In this document: piece by piece, positions 50,677 through 60,736 of the stretch
How the letters are laid out: the number at the start of each line of letters is the position of its first letter
Position numbering within the stretch: the stretch's first letter is position 1
Assembly: GCA_947447465.1 (NCBI GenBank)
Contig: CANFKE010000001.1
Coordinates: 1 to 64,000, forward strand
Source of the DNA: Chitinophagaceae bacterium
GTDB lineage: Bacteria; Bacteroidota; Bacteroidia; Chitinophagales; Chitinophagaceae
DNA: 64,000 bases
Reading direction: 5' to 3'
The notes under the pieces: model-generated
Databases searched by the model: none
Told to the model about the DNA's origin: nothing
The model's input: only the letters and a program-made list of their open reading frames with translations
Translations under genes and position numbers: made by a program

Positions 50677-53600
50677 ATGCACATGAGAAGTTTCTTCCTT
50701 AAAATATTTATTTTTTTAAGTATATTTATTACGGCTCATGCTGCACATGCGTTAACCGCCAATTTTACTGCAGATCATATAAACGGTTGTGCTCCATTGG
50801 TGGTTTCCTTCACCAATAGCTCTACCGGAGCAACCAGCTATTATTGGGATCTTGGCAATGGCACTAACTCTACGCTGACTAACGTATCGGGAAGTTATAT
50901 CACACCGGGTACTTATACGGTTACGTTGACAGCCTATAATGGGTCGTCATCTACCACCCATACTTTGACCATAACTGTTTTTCCATCTCCTATCGTGAGT
51001 TTTGTGGCCAATGACACCTCTGTTTGTCCGGGTTCTGCAGTTACGTTTACGAGTACTTCTACCCCCGGAGTAACAGGGCCCGTTACCTACATCTGGAACT
51101 TTGGCGACGGATTTACCAGCACATCTGCTTCACCTACCCACGTGTATGCCACACCGGGCTTTTATAATGTCACATTATCTGTCACTAATAGTCAGGGCTG
51201 TGTAACCACTACTACCGTAAGTTCTTATATCCATGTTTTCAACCACTCAGTACCTAACTTTTCTGCTGCCACTACTTATTTCTGCCGCGCACCCGGTCAT
51301 GCGGTGTTTACCAATACTTCGACCGGAACAGGACCGTTTACCTATTTGTGGTCATTTGGCGATGGCGGCACATCAACTTTATCCAATCCGACCCACGATT
51401 ACCTATCGACAGGTAGCTATAATGTGAAGCTGACAATAGTTGACGGAAACGGTTGTACTGATACAATAATGAAACCCAACTATATTTATGTGGGCAACAT
51501 GACGGCATCATTCACCTACGTGACCACAGCCTGTGTGTTCAATAATGTTACCTTTTATAATACCAGCAGCCCGCACTCTACCAGCAACTGGACCTTCGGA
51601 GACGGCGGCAGTTCAACTTCAGACACGGCGACACATGCTTATGGTGCACCAGGTACGTATAATATAAGGCTGATAATATATAACGGGTATTGCTATGATA
51701 CTGTAATTCATACAATAACTATACTCCCGCAGCCTACCGGTTCGTTTACTTATTCACCCGCGCTACCCTGCCCGGCACCTACTACAGCAACATTTACCGG
51801 TACTGTGCCGGCCGGCTGTACGGTAAGCTGGCTCTATGGAGATGGCGGTACGGGAGCAGGAACTACCACGGGACATACATTTACAAGCGATGGTGTCTTC
51901 AATGTGCAAATGGTGATTACCAATGCAAACGGATGTAAGGATACTGTGACCCAACCTTACAATGTAAATGACCTGAACCTTTTAGTAACCCCGTCACCTA
52001 TACCAGCAAGCGGGTGTGTTCCACTTACTATCAATTTCTCCTCTGCTGTGAGTACCAATATTCCTGCATCGGGTCCTTACCCGGCATCTGTAACTACATA
52101 TAGCTGGAATTTTGGTGATGGCAGTGCTGTTGTAACAGGAACATCTAGCCCGGCACACACATTTACCGCTATAGGTATCTATTCTACCGTTTGCACGGTA
52201 ACGACAGCAAATGGTTGTACCAAAAAAGATACTGTTGTCGTATCAGTAGGTAAGCCGCCTGTTGTGAATTTCACCGCGACCCCAACACATGTTTGCTACC
52301 ATCGTTCGGTGATCTTCAACGCACATGTTGTTACAGGCCCGGTTGACGTATATACATGGGATTGGGGTGATGGTTCTACCCAAGTTGACTCAGTTCCCAA
52401 CACAACACATATATTCGCCAACCCCGGTACGTTTACGGTTACCCTTGTTGCCTATTATAATGGTTGTCCGAGTTTGCCATTTACTTTCAGCCCCATCATT
52501 GTGGATTCACCGAAAGCCATAATTGCATCGGCATATCACTGTGACCCATATACCCGAGTGACCTTTACGGACAACTCTTTGGGAAATGATGCTCCGCTCT
52601 GGTTCTTCGGAGATGGTACATTCTCAACCTCTGATACGCCCAATCATACCTATCCATCACCCGGACTTTATACCGCAATACTAACTACCTACAATATTGC
52701 CAGTGGTTGCCGGGATACGGCAACTGTACCTCTTAATCTGATTCCGCCGGTGTTAAGCATGTTTGCCAGCGACTCTACAATATGTTCAGGAGACACGGTT
52801 CATTTTACCCGAATTGTAACGGGTAGTACTGCTATTCAGAACTTCTGGGACGTGAATGGTGTCTGCCTTGACTTTGATACCAGCGCCAATTTTAATTATT
52901 GGTTCCCTGCGTCCGGTATGTATTCCATCAGGTACAGGATAAGAGATCAGCACGGGTGTCTGGATACGGTCACACACAATAACTGGATTCTGTCCTCGCA
53001 TCCTGTGGCCAACTTTAATGCCTCACCATTAATAGGATGTGCGCCACTGAATGTGGTTTTTACTGATGCCAGTACAACTATAACCGGTACCTACCTTACC
53101 AACTATAAATGGGCATTCGGAGATGCCAGCCTTAGTAGCACAGCCAGTGTGCTAACGCCAACGGTGTCGCACACCTATACCGCTGCAGGCACTTATAGTG
53201 TTAAGGAGATCATCACCGACAATATAGGTTGTAAAGATTCAATCACCAGGCCTGCACTTATCACTGTGTGGCGGCCACATGCGTCGTTCGTATCCAGCAC
53301 GGGATTCCCTTGCATCAATACGTTGGTGCATTTTACCAATCTATCAGCCAGTATAGTTAGTTCCTATTGGATGTTTGGTGACGGTGCTACATCTACTCTT
53401 TCCTCCCCGGATCACGCTTATTCCAACTTTGGCAGTTATACGGTAAAGCTTGTTGTTACCGATGCAAACGGTTGCACAGATACTGCTGTTTATGTGAATT
53501 ACATTGTGGTAGCCAAACCGGCTGCACACTTTTATATGGATGATTCGTTCTCTATATGCCCTCCGTTGCCAGTTCACTTTTTTAATACCAGCACCGGAGC

Positions 53601-55242
53601 CTCTACATATAACTGGGCTTTTGGTGACGGGGGAACATCAGTATCTCCATCACCAGGAAACCTATACACTGCTGCAGGATCTTATACAGTAACACTTATT
53701 GCAACAGATGCACATGGGTGTAAGGATACTGCATTGGGGCATGTCATCGTGTATGGTTCATCCGGTGGATTTACTTATACCCCGCTCACCGGCTGTGCAC
53801 CACTGGCTGTGCACTTCTCTGCCGCATTGAGTAATGTACCCAACATTGTGTGGGACTTTGCAGATGGAACGACCTTCTCCACATCCATGTCAGACACTAC
53901 CACGCACTACTATGTTTATCCGGGAGCCTATGTTCCGAAACTGATATTGAGTGATAACACAGGTTGCCAAAGTTCCAGCCTGGGAATTGATACCATAAAG
54001 GTAGATGCTGTAAGGCCTGGCTTTACAACAAACCCCAATCCAATCTGCGTGAACACTAACGTTACCTATGTAGATACTTCGGGTAGTTATTTCTCAACCG
54101 TTAACTATTGGCATTGGGTATTCGGGCCAACGGATACCAGCAATATTTCCGGACCTACCAAATTTTATAATACTGTAGGCACCTTCCCTGTGACATTGGT
54201 TGTAAAAGATGGCTGGGGTTGTGTGGGAACCGTTACTAAGAATATAACAGTGAACCCTCCGCCAACCATTGTTGCCAGTGCAGATACAACAGTATGTGTT
54301 GGCGACCCAGCAACCATGAGCGCAACAGGAGGCGTATCTTATACCTGGATACCGTTACCAGTAACCTGTAGTACTTGCCAAACCACACAGGCTTCGCCCG
54401 GAGTGGTAACCACATATACCGTAACCGGTACCGATGCGAACGGATGTACGAACACAGACTCTGTGACCATATTTTTGAGAACCAATACCATAAGTGGTGC
54501 CTGGGGTGACACCGAGGTATGTTATAAAGTACCGGTTCAATTGTTTGATACCGGAGGAACGAAGTATACCTGGCTGCCGTCTTCAGGATTGAATAGCTCT
54601 ACTATTTACAACCCTGTAGCAATACCATCTGTGACTACAACATACATGGTAATAGCGCAATTAGGAAGCTGCATTCCGGACACCAATTATGTTACTGTGA
54701 TCATTCATCCGCTGCCAACAGTAAATGCAGGTCCGGATCAAAGATTGGTGGCGGGGTCGCATGCGCAAATAAACGCTACCGGAACCAATATATACCACAT
54801 AGATTGGGTGCCGGGGAATACGCTCAGCTGCGACACTTGTCTCAGTACTGTAGCTAATAACTACAGCACTACAACATATGTTGCCAATGTATCGTCTGAT
54901 TTCGGCTGCCGGTCATCAGATTCTGTGACCATATACCTGTTTTGCGACGAGAGTCAGATATTTATCCCCAATACCTTTACGCCAAATGGCGATGGAGAGA
55001 ACGACGTGTTCTATCCGCGCGGATCGGGCGTGAGTAAGATCAAAGCATTCAGGATCTATAACCGTTGGGGAGAATTGCTTTTCGAACGTACCGGTATCAA
55101 TATCAATGATGTGAGCAATGCATGGGATGGCTCGTTCAACGGCGGAAATGTTCGTCCTGATGTTTATGTTTATCTGATAGATGCTATGTGCGATACAGGA
55201 GAGCCAATATTCATAAAGGGAGATGTAACCATAATCAAGTAA
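50677..55242 (+). CDS. Giant PKD-repeat surface adhesin (SprB-like) with T9SS type B sorting domain
   Basis: About 1521 aa from ATG 50677 (a second ATG is two codons later). Signal peptide (FLKIFIFLSIFITAHAAHA), then 12-14 PKD repeats of 80-100 residues with the W.FGDG...S..P.H.Y...G.Y.V.L pattern (for example YIWNFGDGFTSTSASPTHVY); a few are degenerate (AFGDAS, VFGPTD). Three Ig-like domains rich in paired cysteines (TCSTCQTTQ) come next, followed by the gliding-motility-associated C-terminal domain IFIPNTFTPNGDGENDVFYP, the T9SS type B signal. A PorP/SprF gene follows 10 bp later, the arrangement of SprB-SprF and related filamentous adhesin pairs, so it is probably a surface filament or adhesin requiring that partner for export or anchoring. 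Confidence 0.93.
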   Translation: MHMRSFFLKIFIFLSIFITAHAAHALTANFTADHINGCAPLVVSFTNSSTGATSYYWDLGNGTNSTLTNVSGSYITPGTYTVTLTAYNGSSSTTHTLTITVFPSPIVSFVANDTSVCPGSAVTFTSTSTPGVTGPVTYIWNFGDGFTSTSASPTHVYATPGFYNVTLSVTNSQGCVTTTTVSSYIHVFNHSVPNFSAATTYFCRAPGHAVFTNTSTGTGPFTYLWSFGDGGTSTLSNPTHDYLSTGSYNVKLTIVDGNGCTDTIMKPNYIYVGNMTASFTYVTTACVFNNVTFYNTSSPHSTSNWTFGDGGSSTSDTATHAYGAPGTYNIRLIIYNGYCYDTVIHTITILPQPTGSFTYSPALPCPAPTTATFTGTVPAGCTVSWLYGDGGTGAGTTTGHTFTSDGVFNVQMVITNANGCKDTVTQPYNVNDLNLLVTPSPIPASGCVPLTINFSSAVSTNIPASGPYPASVTTYSWNFGDGSAVVTGTSSPAHTFTAIGIYSTVCTVTTANGCTKKDTVVVSVGKPPVVNFTATPTHVCYHRSVIFNAHVVTGPVDVYTWDWGDGSTQVDSVPNTTHIFANPGTFTVTLVAYYNGCPSLPFTFSPIIVDSPKAIIASAYHCDPYTRVTFTDNSLGNDAPLWFFGDGTFSTSDTPNHTYPSPGLYTAILTTYNIASGCRDTATVPLNLIPPVLSMFASDSTICSGDTVHFTRIVTGSTAIQNFWDVNGVCLDFDTSANFNYWFPASGMYSIRYRIRDQHGCLDTVTHNNWILSSHPVANFNASPLIGCAPLNVVFTDASTTITGTYLTNYKWAFGDASLSSTASVLTPTVSHTYTAAGTYSVKEIITDNIGCKDSITRPALITVWRPHASFVSSTGFPCINTLVHFTNLSASIVSSYWMFGDGATSTLSSPDHAYSNFGSYTVKLVVTDANGCTDTAVYVNYIVVAKPAAHFYMDDSFSICPPLPVHFFNTSTGASTYNWAFGDGGTSVSPSPGNLYTAAGSYTVTLIATDAHGCKDTALGHVIVYGSSGGFTYTPLTGCAPLAVHFSAALSNVPNIVWDFADGTTFSTSMSDTTTHYYVYPGAYVPKLILSDNTGCQSSSLGIDTIKVDAVRPGFTTNPNPICVNTNVTYVDTSGSYFSTVNYWHWVFGPTDTSNISGPTKFYNTVGTFPVTLVVKDGWGCVGTVTKNITVNPPPTIVASADTTVCVGDPATMSATGGVSYTWIPLPVTCSTCQTTQASPGVVTTYTVTGTDANGCTNTDSVTIFLRTNTISGAWGDTEVCYKVPVQLFDTGGTKYTWLPSSGLNSSTIYNPVAIPSVTTTYMVIAQLGSCIPDTNYVTVIIHPLPTVNAGPDQRLVAGSHAQINATGTNIYHIDWVPGNTLSCDTCLSTVANNYSTTTYVANVSSDFGCRSSDSVTIYLFCDESQIFIPNTFTPNGDGENDVFYPRGSGVSKIKAFRIYNRWGELLFERTGININDVSNAWDGSFNGGNVRPDVYVYLIDAMCDTGEPIFIKGDVTIIK

Positions 55243-55252
55243 AACGTGCACT

Positions 55253-56293
55253 ATGACAACGAGTATAAAGAAAGTCTTACTGATTGCCGGAATTGCTCTT
55301 TGCCCTACATTGGCGATGGCGCAGGCCGATGTGCATTTTTCGCAATTCTATGAAACATCAATATTGCGAAACCCCTCATTGGTGGGTATTTTCTCCAATG
55401 ATTTTAAACTGGGAGCCTATTATCGTAATCAGTGGAGCAGTATCAGTAATCCATTTGTTACCATGTCGGCATACGGAGAAGCGCGGGTGCCGATAGGTCA
55501 TTTCTCTAACGATTATCTGAGTTTCGGATTATTAGGCTACTCCGACAAGGCCGGTTCACTGCAACAAACAATTACCTCGGTATATCCTGCTATCAACTTC
55601 AGCAAATCGCTGAATAATGATAAGAACAGGTATTTGTCTGTGGGCTTTACCGCAGGCTATACCCAATATGGATTTGACAAAAGCAATGCTACAACCAATG
55701 CACAATTTCAGGCAGGACACTTTGACCCCAATAATCCTACGTTTGAAAATTTCACGAATACCAAAATGACAATGTGGGACTTGGGTGCGGGTATCAACTA
55801 TAATACCAGCAGCGGGGAAAATAATGAGGTGACCTATATAATTGGCATTTCAGGGTATCATCTTACACAACCTTCTTTTTCTTACTTCGAGACACCGGGA
55901 GTAACACACAATATGCGTTGGAATGTGAACGGTGCCATAGGTTTCAGCGTACGAGAAAATATGTCTGTACAATTGCACACAAACTTTGCTTTGCAGGGAA
56001 CCTATATGGAGTCTGTAACGGGTGCGCTATTTACTGTTGCTGAAAAAGGCGGCGGCGACAAGCCCGAATATTCATTGACCGCAGGTGTATTCTACCGACT
56101 TATGGATGCTGTAATACCGGTTGTGAAACTGAAATATAAGCGTACAGCTATTGCTATGAGTTATGATGTAAACACATCTACATTAAAACAAGCCAGTAAG
56201 CTACAAGGTGGATATGAAATGACCTTCTCTATTACAGGTGATTTCACCAATAAGACCGGCATACTGAGAAAGACCGTATGCCCGAAATTCTAA
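55253..56293 (+). CDS. PorP/SprF-family T9SS-associated outer-membrane protein
   Basis: 346 aa. Signal peptide (IKKVLLIAGIALCPTLAMAQ, then ADVHFSQFYE). The family signature is the start QADVHFSQFYETSILRNPSL with GAYYRNQWSSI shortly afterwards; beta-barrel strands follow. PorP/SprF proteins help secretion and cell-surface attachment of the type B adhesin encoded just before them; here the partner is the PKD protein, 10 bp upstream. Confidence 0.93.
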   Translation: MTTSIKKVLLIAGIALCPTLAMAQADVHFSQFYETSILRNPSLVGIFSNDFKLGAYYRNQWSSISNPFVTMSAYGEARVPIGHFSNDYLSFGLLGYSDKAGSLQQTITSVYPAINFSKSLNNDKNRYLSVGFTAGYTQYGFDKSNATTNAQFQAGHFDPNNPTFENFTNTKMTMWDLGAGINYNTSSGENNEVTYIIGISGYHLTQPSFSYFETPGVTHNMRWNVNGAIGFSVRENMSVQLHTNFALQGTYMESVTGALFTVAEKGGGDKPEYSLTAGVFYRLMDAVIPVVKLKYKRTAIAMSYDVNTSTLKQASKLQGGYEMTFSITGDFTNKTGILRKTVCPKF

Positions 56294-56316
56294 CATAAAC
56301 TTTTCTTAACGGCCAA

Positions 56317-56344
56317 TTGTTATAAAAAGAATTGGGTAAATTTG
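56317..56344 (+). promoter_or_regulatory. Promoter TTG-N17-TAAATTTG for the toxin-antitoxin pair
   Basis: TTG at 56317-56319, 17-nt spacer, TAAATTTG at 56337-56344, 25 nt ahead of the antitoxin ATG. Confidence 0.6.
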
Positions 56345-56368
56345 TTAAGTAGAGATCATGATATATCA

Positions 56369-56605
56369 ATGTTTACAGAGACTAGAAAAATAGAATTATT
56401 AAAAGATGTTTTGGAAACAACCAATGAAGGAACATTGGTTGAAATAGAACGTATTGTTAACAAGTCTAAGAAGCAAGCCACAATAAAGAAAAAAAATATT
56501 AGTATCTATGATTTTGTAGGTATTCTTTCAAAAAAGGAAAGTGCCGCTATTAAAAAAGCTATTAATGAACAGTGTGAAATAGTTGATAATAATGAGTGGG
56601 TATAG
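56369..56605 (+). CDS. Probable antitoxin of the PIN-domain toxin
   Basis: 78 aa from ATG 56369 (MFTETRKIELLKDVLETTNE); the track starts 9 codons upstream at a TTG. Charged helical protein with a basic centre (KSKKQATIKKKNISIYDF) and a C-terminal part SKKESAAIKKAINEQCEIVD. It resembles the small antitoxins found before PIN toxins in Bacteroidota rather than AbrB- or RHH-type VapB; no DNA-binding motif is evident. Overlaps the toxin gene by 14 bp, which strongly suggests coupled translation. AT-rich versus neighbours. Confidence 0.75.
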   Translation: MFTETRKIELLKDVLETTNEGTLVEIERIVNKSKKQATIKKKNISIYDFVGILSKKESAAIKKAINEQCEIVDNNEWV

Positions 56606-56984
56606 GTTTCTTCTTGATACTAATATTATCATATCCTTGTTCGATGGGAATACTTACATAGCTGATAGGCTCAATGAATCATCCGAAATATACACGTCTA
56701 CTATAGTTATCGGGGAATTATACGTTGGTATCTATAGGGTTTCAAATAAGGCCAAACACTTAAAAAAGCTCAAAGCATTCCTTGAATTATGTACTCTATT
56801 AGATATAGATGAAGCTACTGCTGAATACTACGGTCAATGCAAAGCGCAGCTATATAAAAAGGGAAAACCTATTCCATCAAACGATGTATGGATAGCAGCG
56901 ACTGCTTTACAACATGGTCTTACTCTTGTTAGTAACGACAAGCACTTCACAGAATTAAATAGTTTGAATGTTGTCTCTTGGTAG
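56592..56984 (+). CDS. PIN-domain toxin (VapC-like)
   Basis: About 130 aa from ATG 56592 (MSGYRFLLDTNIIISLFDGN; the track starts at TTG 56583). PIN fold with the four acidic residues in place: DTNI, VIGELYVG, NDVWIAATAL and SNDKHF. VapC-like toxins are ribonucleases cleaving tRNA or rRNA when the antitoxin is lost. Forms an operon with the upstream antitoxin gene. Small, AT-rich and between unrelated genes, in keeping with lateral acquisition. Confidence 0.9.
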   Translation: MSGYRFLLDTNIIISLFDGNTYIADRLNESSEIYTSTIVIGELYVGIYRVSNKAKHLKKLKAFLELCTLLDIDEATAEYYGQCKAQLYKKGKPIPSNDVWIAATALQHGLTLVSNDKHFTELNSLNVVSW

Positions 56985-57010
56985 CATGAATGCTTAAGAC
57001 TTTTGTTAGT

Positions 57011-60000
57011 TCACTGTTTCACCAACGGCAACTTTATAAAGAATGTAGTGCCTTCTTCCTCAAGTGTATCAAACCATATAGTACCCTTCCAGAATTCTAT
57101 GATTTTTTTGGTCATAGCAAGACCGAGACCTGTACCGGATGATTTTGTGGTAAAGTAGGGTTGAAAAATACGTTTGGCCGTTTCTTCATTTATTCCCGTA
57201 CCATTATCGGCAATAGCAATGAGTACATCGTTTCCTTCGTGGGTAGCAGATATCGTTATCTTCCCTTGTCTCTCCGGAGGTATCGCCTGTTTTGCATTCT
57301 CCAGCAAGTTGGTGAAAACCCGTAGTAACTGACTATGGTCGCACAGCACGGTAAGGTGTTCCGCCATTCTTTCTATCGTCACGTTTACTACTTCGTCTTT
57401 GGTATAGAGCTCTACAGCCTTTGTGAGTAACAGGTCTATTTCCAGCTCCTCAGGTTTTGCTTCAGGCATCTTAGCGAAATTCGAAAACTCTGATGCTATG
57501 TAAGAGAGATTGTCTATCTGCTCAATTATAGAAATGGATACTCTTTCTGTAAGCTGTTTGATATTCGGGTTGTCGCTGCGCATTGCGTTTTGCAGGTACT
57601 GAATATTCAGCTTCATGGGTGTAAGCGGGTTCTTTATCTCATGTGCTACCTGACGGGCCATTTCGCGCCACGCCATTTCGCGCTCAGTTTGTGCCAGTCG
57701 CATAGCATTTTCCTCTACCTTTTTCACCATTTTGTTGTACTCAGATACAAGTTTGCCGATCTCGTCATTATAGGGCCATTCGATCCTTTCGTTTCTCTCC
57801 AGATTAAGCTTATCGAATTGCTTAATGATCATATCGAATGTTCGGGTCATCCATCTAGTAACACCAAGGGTCAACAGACTGGAAATGAGAAAAAGGAACG
57901 CATATAAGTTAATGAGTGTGACCAATATGTTGGATATCTGAAAGTCGAGGTCTTTCTCTGATGTAAAGAAAGGCACATTGATATAACCAATTGTAGAGCC
58001 CTGCTCGTTACGCAAAGCCTGGTACACAGATGTGTAGGATAGCCCTGCTACCTTTTCATTTTGTGTCACCATCGACAAACCATCGTTCTCCAGGCTGAAA
58101 TAGGCATCGGGCCTTATCTTACGGGAGATAAGACCTTTGTCATAGATGTCGTCCTGTGAAGAAGAAAGCAGATTGCCGGCATCATCAAATATGTTGATAT
58201 CCACTTTCTGACTATTGGCGATAGATGTAATGTATGTTTTAAAACCAGAGGAACGACTTACTGTATCAAAAATAAATTCCGCATTGAACGCACGCTCTTT
58301 TACCAGATAATCTTGTACCGATTGCTTGGCCACTTGTAATGCAGCTTGCAGCTTATTAGCGTTAGACTTCCTGTATTCAGACGTGAAGAACTGTGTGGTG
58401 ACCCACCCGATAATGATGAACGAAACAAACACAATGGCCAACATAGACAAGTGCACCCTTCTTCTCAAAGAAAGCCTTACAAACTGCTTCCGGTGCAGCT
58501 TTCCGGCAGACAACGATAGAAAGACCTGATATAAGAAGATGATAATGGCTATACCTACCTGTATGCCAAATAAGTAAGAGAACAATGTTATTGCTTCAAT
58601 TATTTCGCTGTGATGGTGTACAACAACAGCTGTCCGCTTATCAGCTATCTTAGCATATAATGTAGAGAAGCCCCGGTAGTTCTCATAGATAAATTCCTGT
58701 TCTTTCAGCGTGTCGTACCTCAACCTTACCGGGAAAGGATAGTCATTGGTCTGACTAATTAGTTTGCCACTGATGTACATCGCATAAGAGTAGTGGGTCT
58801 CTCCTGCTGCGGCTTTGTTGGTATTTGGTTGCAGCAACTCAGGGTAAACTGTTTCTGATGCGGCCTTCTTTTGGTCAAGTCCTATAAATACATATCCTAT
58901 TACGTTGTTTACCGTGTCATTATAAACAGGAATATAAGACAGGTAATATTGCTTACTGAGAATTGACTCTTTATAAAAAAGATAAGATGAATTAGTGATC
59001 ACAGACTCGTACTTCTCATCCATCAACTCGGGATAGGTGAGAGTGTCTCTGTTAAACAGGTTCTTATATTCTTCATCAAATAGATAAAGCGATATCTGAT
59101 ACTTGCCCAACCCTGAAACGTATAGCGAATCGAAGTGTTGGTTCAATGCTTTACGAGCCTGTGGAGATGGCTTGTAGAAGTAGCTTTTCAATTGCTTATC
59201 TTGTTCTATCAGCTTTGCTGTTTTGTCGAACGACAACTCCAGCTGATCATCGTGATGAGGAGACAGGTGCTGCTCTACAAAAGCCATTCTTGTAGCCTGT
59301 TCTTTAATCTCATTATAGTATCTAACAATTGCTGTAGAGAATGTGCATATGATGAGTGCCCATACGATCATTTGCGGCTCAAAAAGCTTTGATGTTAGTT
59401 TGAAGGAAGGAATATCCAACAGGAAAATATAGAGGAGCACACATCCCAGCAGATACCAATAAAAGATATCGGCAGTATATCCCAGTAAATAATAGAACAG
59501 ACAAAGTGCCAGTGCCATGCCCGCCATCTTCAACACTTTGTTTTTTACCAGCAAACTTAATTGCAGATTGAACAAGTATATGGCCATACATGATATGCCC
59601 ATAATGGCTATGACAGCCACAAGCCCGAACACTGTGTAGATACTTACTTCATAAAAATGGGTAACATCGAATGAGATACGGGAATCGAGGATAAGACTCC
59701 TTAATATTTTGATGAAGAAAAGCACATATCCCACAAATAAGATCAGCACACCAACTGATGCACCAATACGCATTCCGGGAGTATGGAAACGAATAAAGTA
59801 GTTTTTATGATCGGTATGCCTGCTGATAAATACCAGCAACCATAGCACTAATAATACACTGATGAAAAGGTCGCCTAAGGATGACAGATACCTGCTGGAG
59901 CCATATAGTGTTGGAGAGAATATGGTAAGCGTATCTAAATGAAATGGTAGTCCCCATATAAACAACAAGGACCTTATTGCAATAGCTATCCCGGCAATAA

Positions 60001-60736
60001 TTAACGGCGCAACGATTTGCCTGGCATTACGGGTCAAGTGCAAAACAATCTGTTGCAACCATGCTATAGAAAATAACATAGCAGCAATAAGCAACGAGAT
60101 GAATAATATATCGGGCTTCCATGTATCTATATCATCTCTGTTAAATACCAGATAGGCTGCCGCATCAGAACCCGACATGGATATTTTATATTCATCTGGT
60201 GAATGGGTTGCCTGGCCGGTGATCTTTGTTTTTACAGGAATGTTGTCTGATGCTACGAAATGAGTATGCAAATAATCATTTTCTATAGGATAGGTGATAA
60301 GTACAGGAAACAATACCACATACTTTCTGTTGCCCGACTGGTCTGTCTGCCTGAGGTACTTTCTAATAAATACACCCTTCTGATTTCTTCTGATAGCTGT
60401 GTTACCTTGAAGAGAATCATTGTTCAGACCAATAACAGAGTTGTTGTTCCAAAATTTTAGCGAGTCGCCGCTGTATGCATAAATATAGAACGGTAATTCG
60501 GCTATATCCTTTACTTCTTTCTCGGTTAGAGAGTCTGCAAAAATGCGACGGGTAAGACCGCGGTCTTGTATGAATCGATCAAATGCCCGTTCTCTTTTGT
60601 GCAGATCTTCGTTTACTACACGGGCCATCTGCTCGGGCAGCAGCTCTTGTCTGTGTGCCCTGAAGTAATAGATGGAGCTGCACCACAGCAACAGGCTGAG
60701 AGTAAGCCATCCCCAATATGGAAAACGATTGAACAT
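57011..60736 (-). CDS. Large NtrY-like membrane sensor histidine kinase
   Basis: 1241 aa. N-terminal membrane anchor (LTLSLLLWCSSIYYF), periplasmic stretch, a cluster of about seven to nine transmembrane helices in residues 210-480, a large extracytoplasmic domain, another helix (about 730), a second periplasmic dCache-like region (about 770-950), helix, HAMP (RWMTRTFDMIIKQFDKLNLE), HisKA with QVAHEIKNPLTPMKLNIQYL, HATPase with NLLENAKQA, ADNGTGI and SGTGLGLAM. The HEIKNPLTP box is that of the NtrY/PhoR-like kinases. The gene ATG follows directly on the MazG stop (60737), so they are translationally coupled. No response regulator adjoins it. Confidence 0.9.
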   Translation of the reverse strand: MFNRFPYWGWLTLSLLLWCSSIYYFRAHRQELLPEQMARVVNEDLHKRERAFDRFIQDRGLTRRIFADSLTEKEVKDIAELPFYIYAYSGDSLKFWNNNSVIGLNNDSLQGNTAIRRNQKGVFIRKYLRQTDQSGNRKYVVLFPVLITYPIENDYLHTHFVASDNIPVKTKITGQATHSPDEYKISMSGSDAAAYLVFNRDDIDTWKPDILFISLLIAAMLFSIAWLQQIVLHLTRNARQIVAPLIIAGIAIAIRSLLFIWGLPFHLDTLTIFSPTLYGSSRYLSSLGDLFISVLLVLWLLVFISRHTDHKNYFIRFHTPGMRIGASVGVLILFVGYVLFFIKILRSLILDSRISFDVTHFYEVSIYTVFGLVAVIAIMGISCMAIYLFNLQLSLLVKNKVLKMAGMALALCLFYYLLGYTADIFYWYLLGCVLLYIFLLDIPSFKLTSKLFEPQMIVWALIICTFSTAIVRYYNEIKEQATRMAFVEQHLSPHHDDQLELSFDKTAKLIEQDKQLKSYFYKPSPQARKALNQHFDSLYVSGLGKYQISLYLFDEEYKNLFNRDTLTYPELMDEKYESVITNSSYLFYKESILSKQYYLSYIPVYNDTVNNVIGYVFIGLDQKKAASETVYPELLQPNTNKAAAGETHYSYAMYISGKLISQTNDYPFPVRLRYDTLKEQEFIYENYRGFSTLYAKIADKRTAVVVHHHSEIIEAITLFSYLFGIQVGIAIIIFLYQVFLSLSAGKLHRKQFVRLSLRRRVHLSMLAIVFVSFIIIGWVTTQFFTSEYRKSNANKLQAALQVAKQSVQDYLVKERAFNAEFIFDTVSRSSGFKTYITSIANSQKVDINIFDDAGNLLSSSQDDIYDKGLISRKIRPDAYFSLENDGLSMVTQNEKVAGLSYTSVYQALRNEQGSTIGYINVPFFTSEKDLDFQISNILVTLINLYAFLFLISSLLTLGVTRWMTRTFDMIIKQFDKLNLERNERIEWPYNDEIGKLVSEYNKMVKKVEENAMRLAQTEREMAWREMARQVAHEIKNPLTPMKLNIQYLQNAMRSDNPNIKQLTERVSISIIEQIDNLSYIASEFSNFAKMPEAKPEELEIDLLLTKAVELYTKDEVVNVTIERMAEHLTVLCDHSQLLRVFTNLLENAKQAIPPERQGKITISATHEGNDVLIAIADNGTGINEETAKRIFQPYFTTKSSGTGLGLAMTKKIIEFWKGTIWFDTLEEEGTTFFIKLPLVKQ

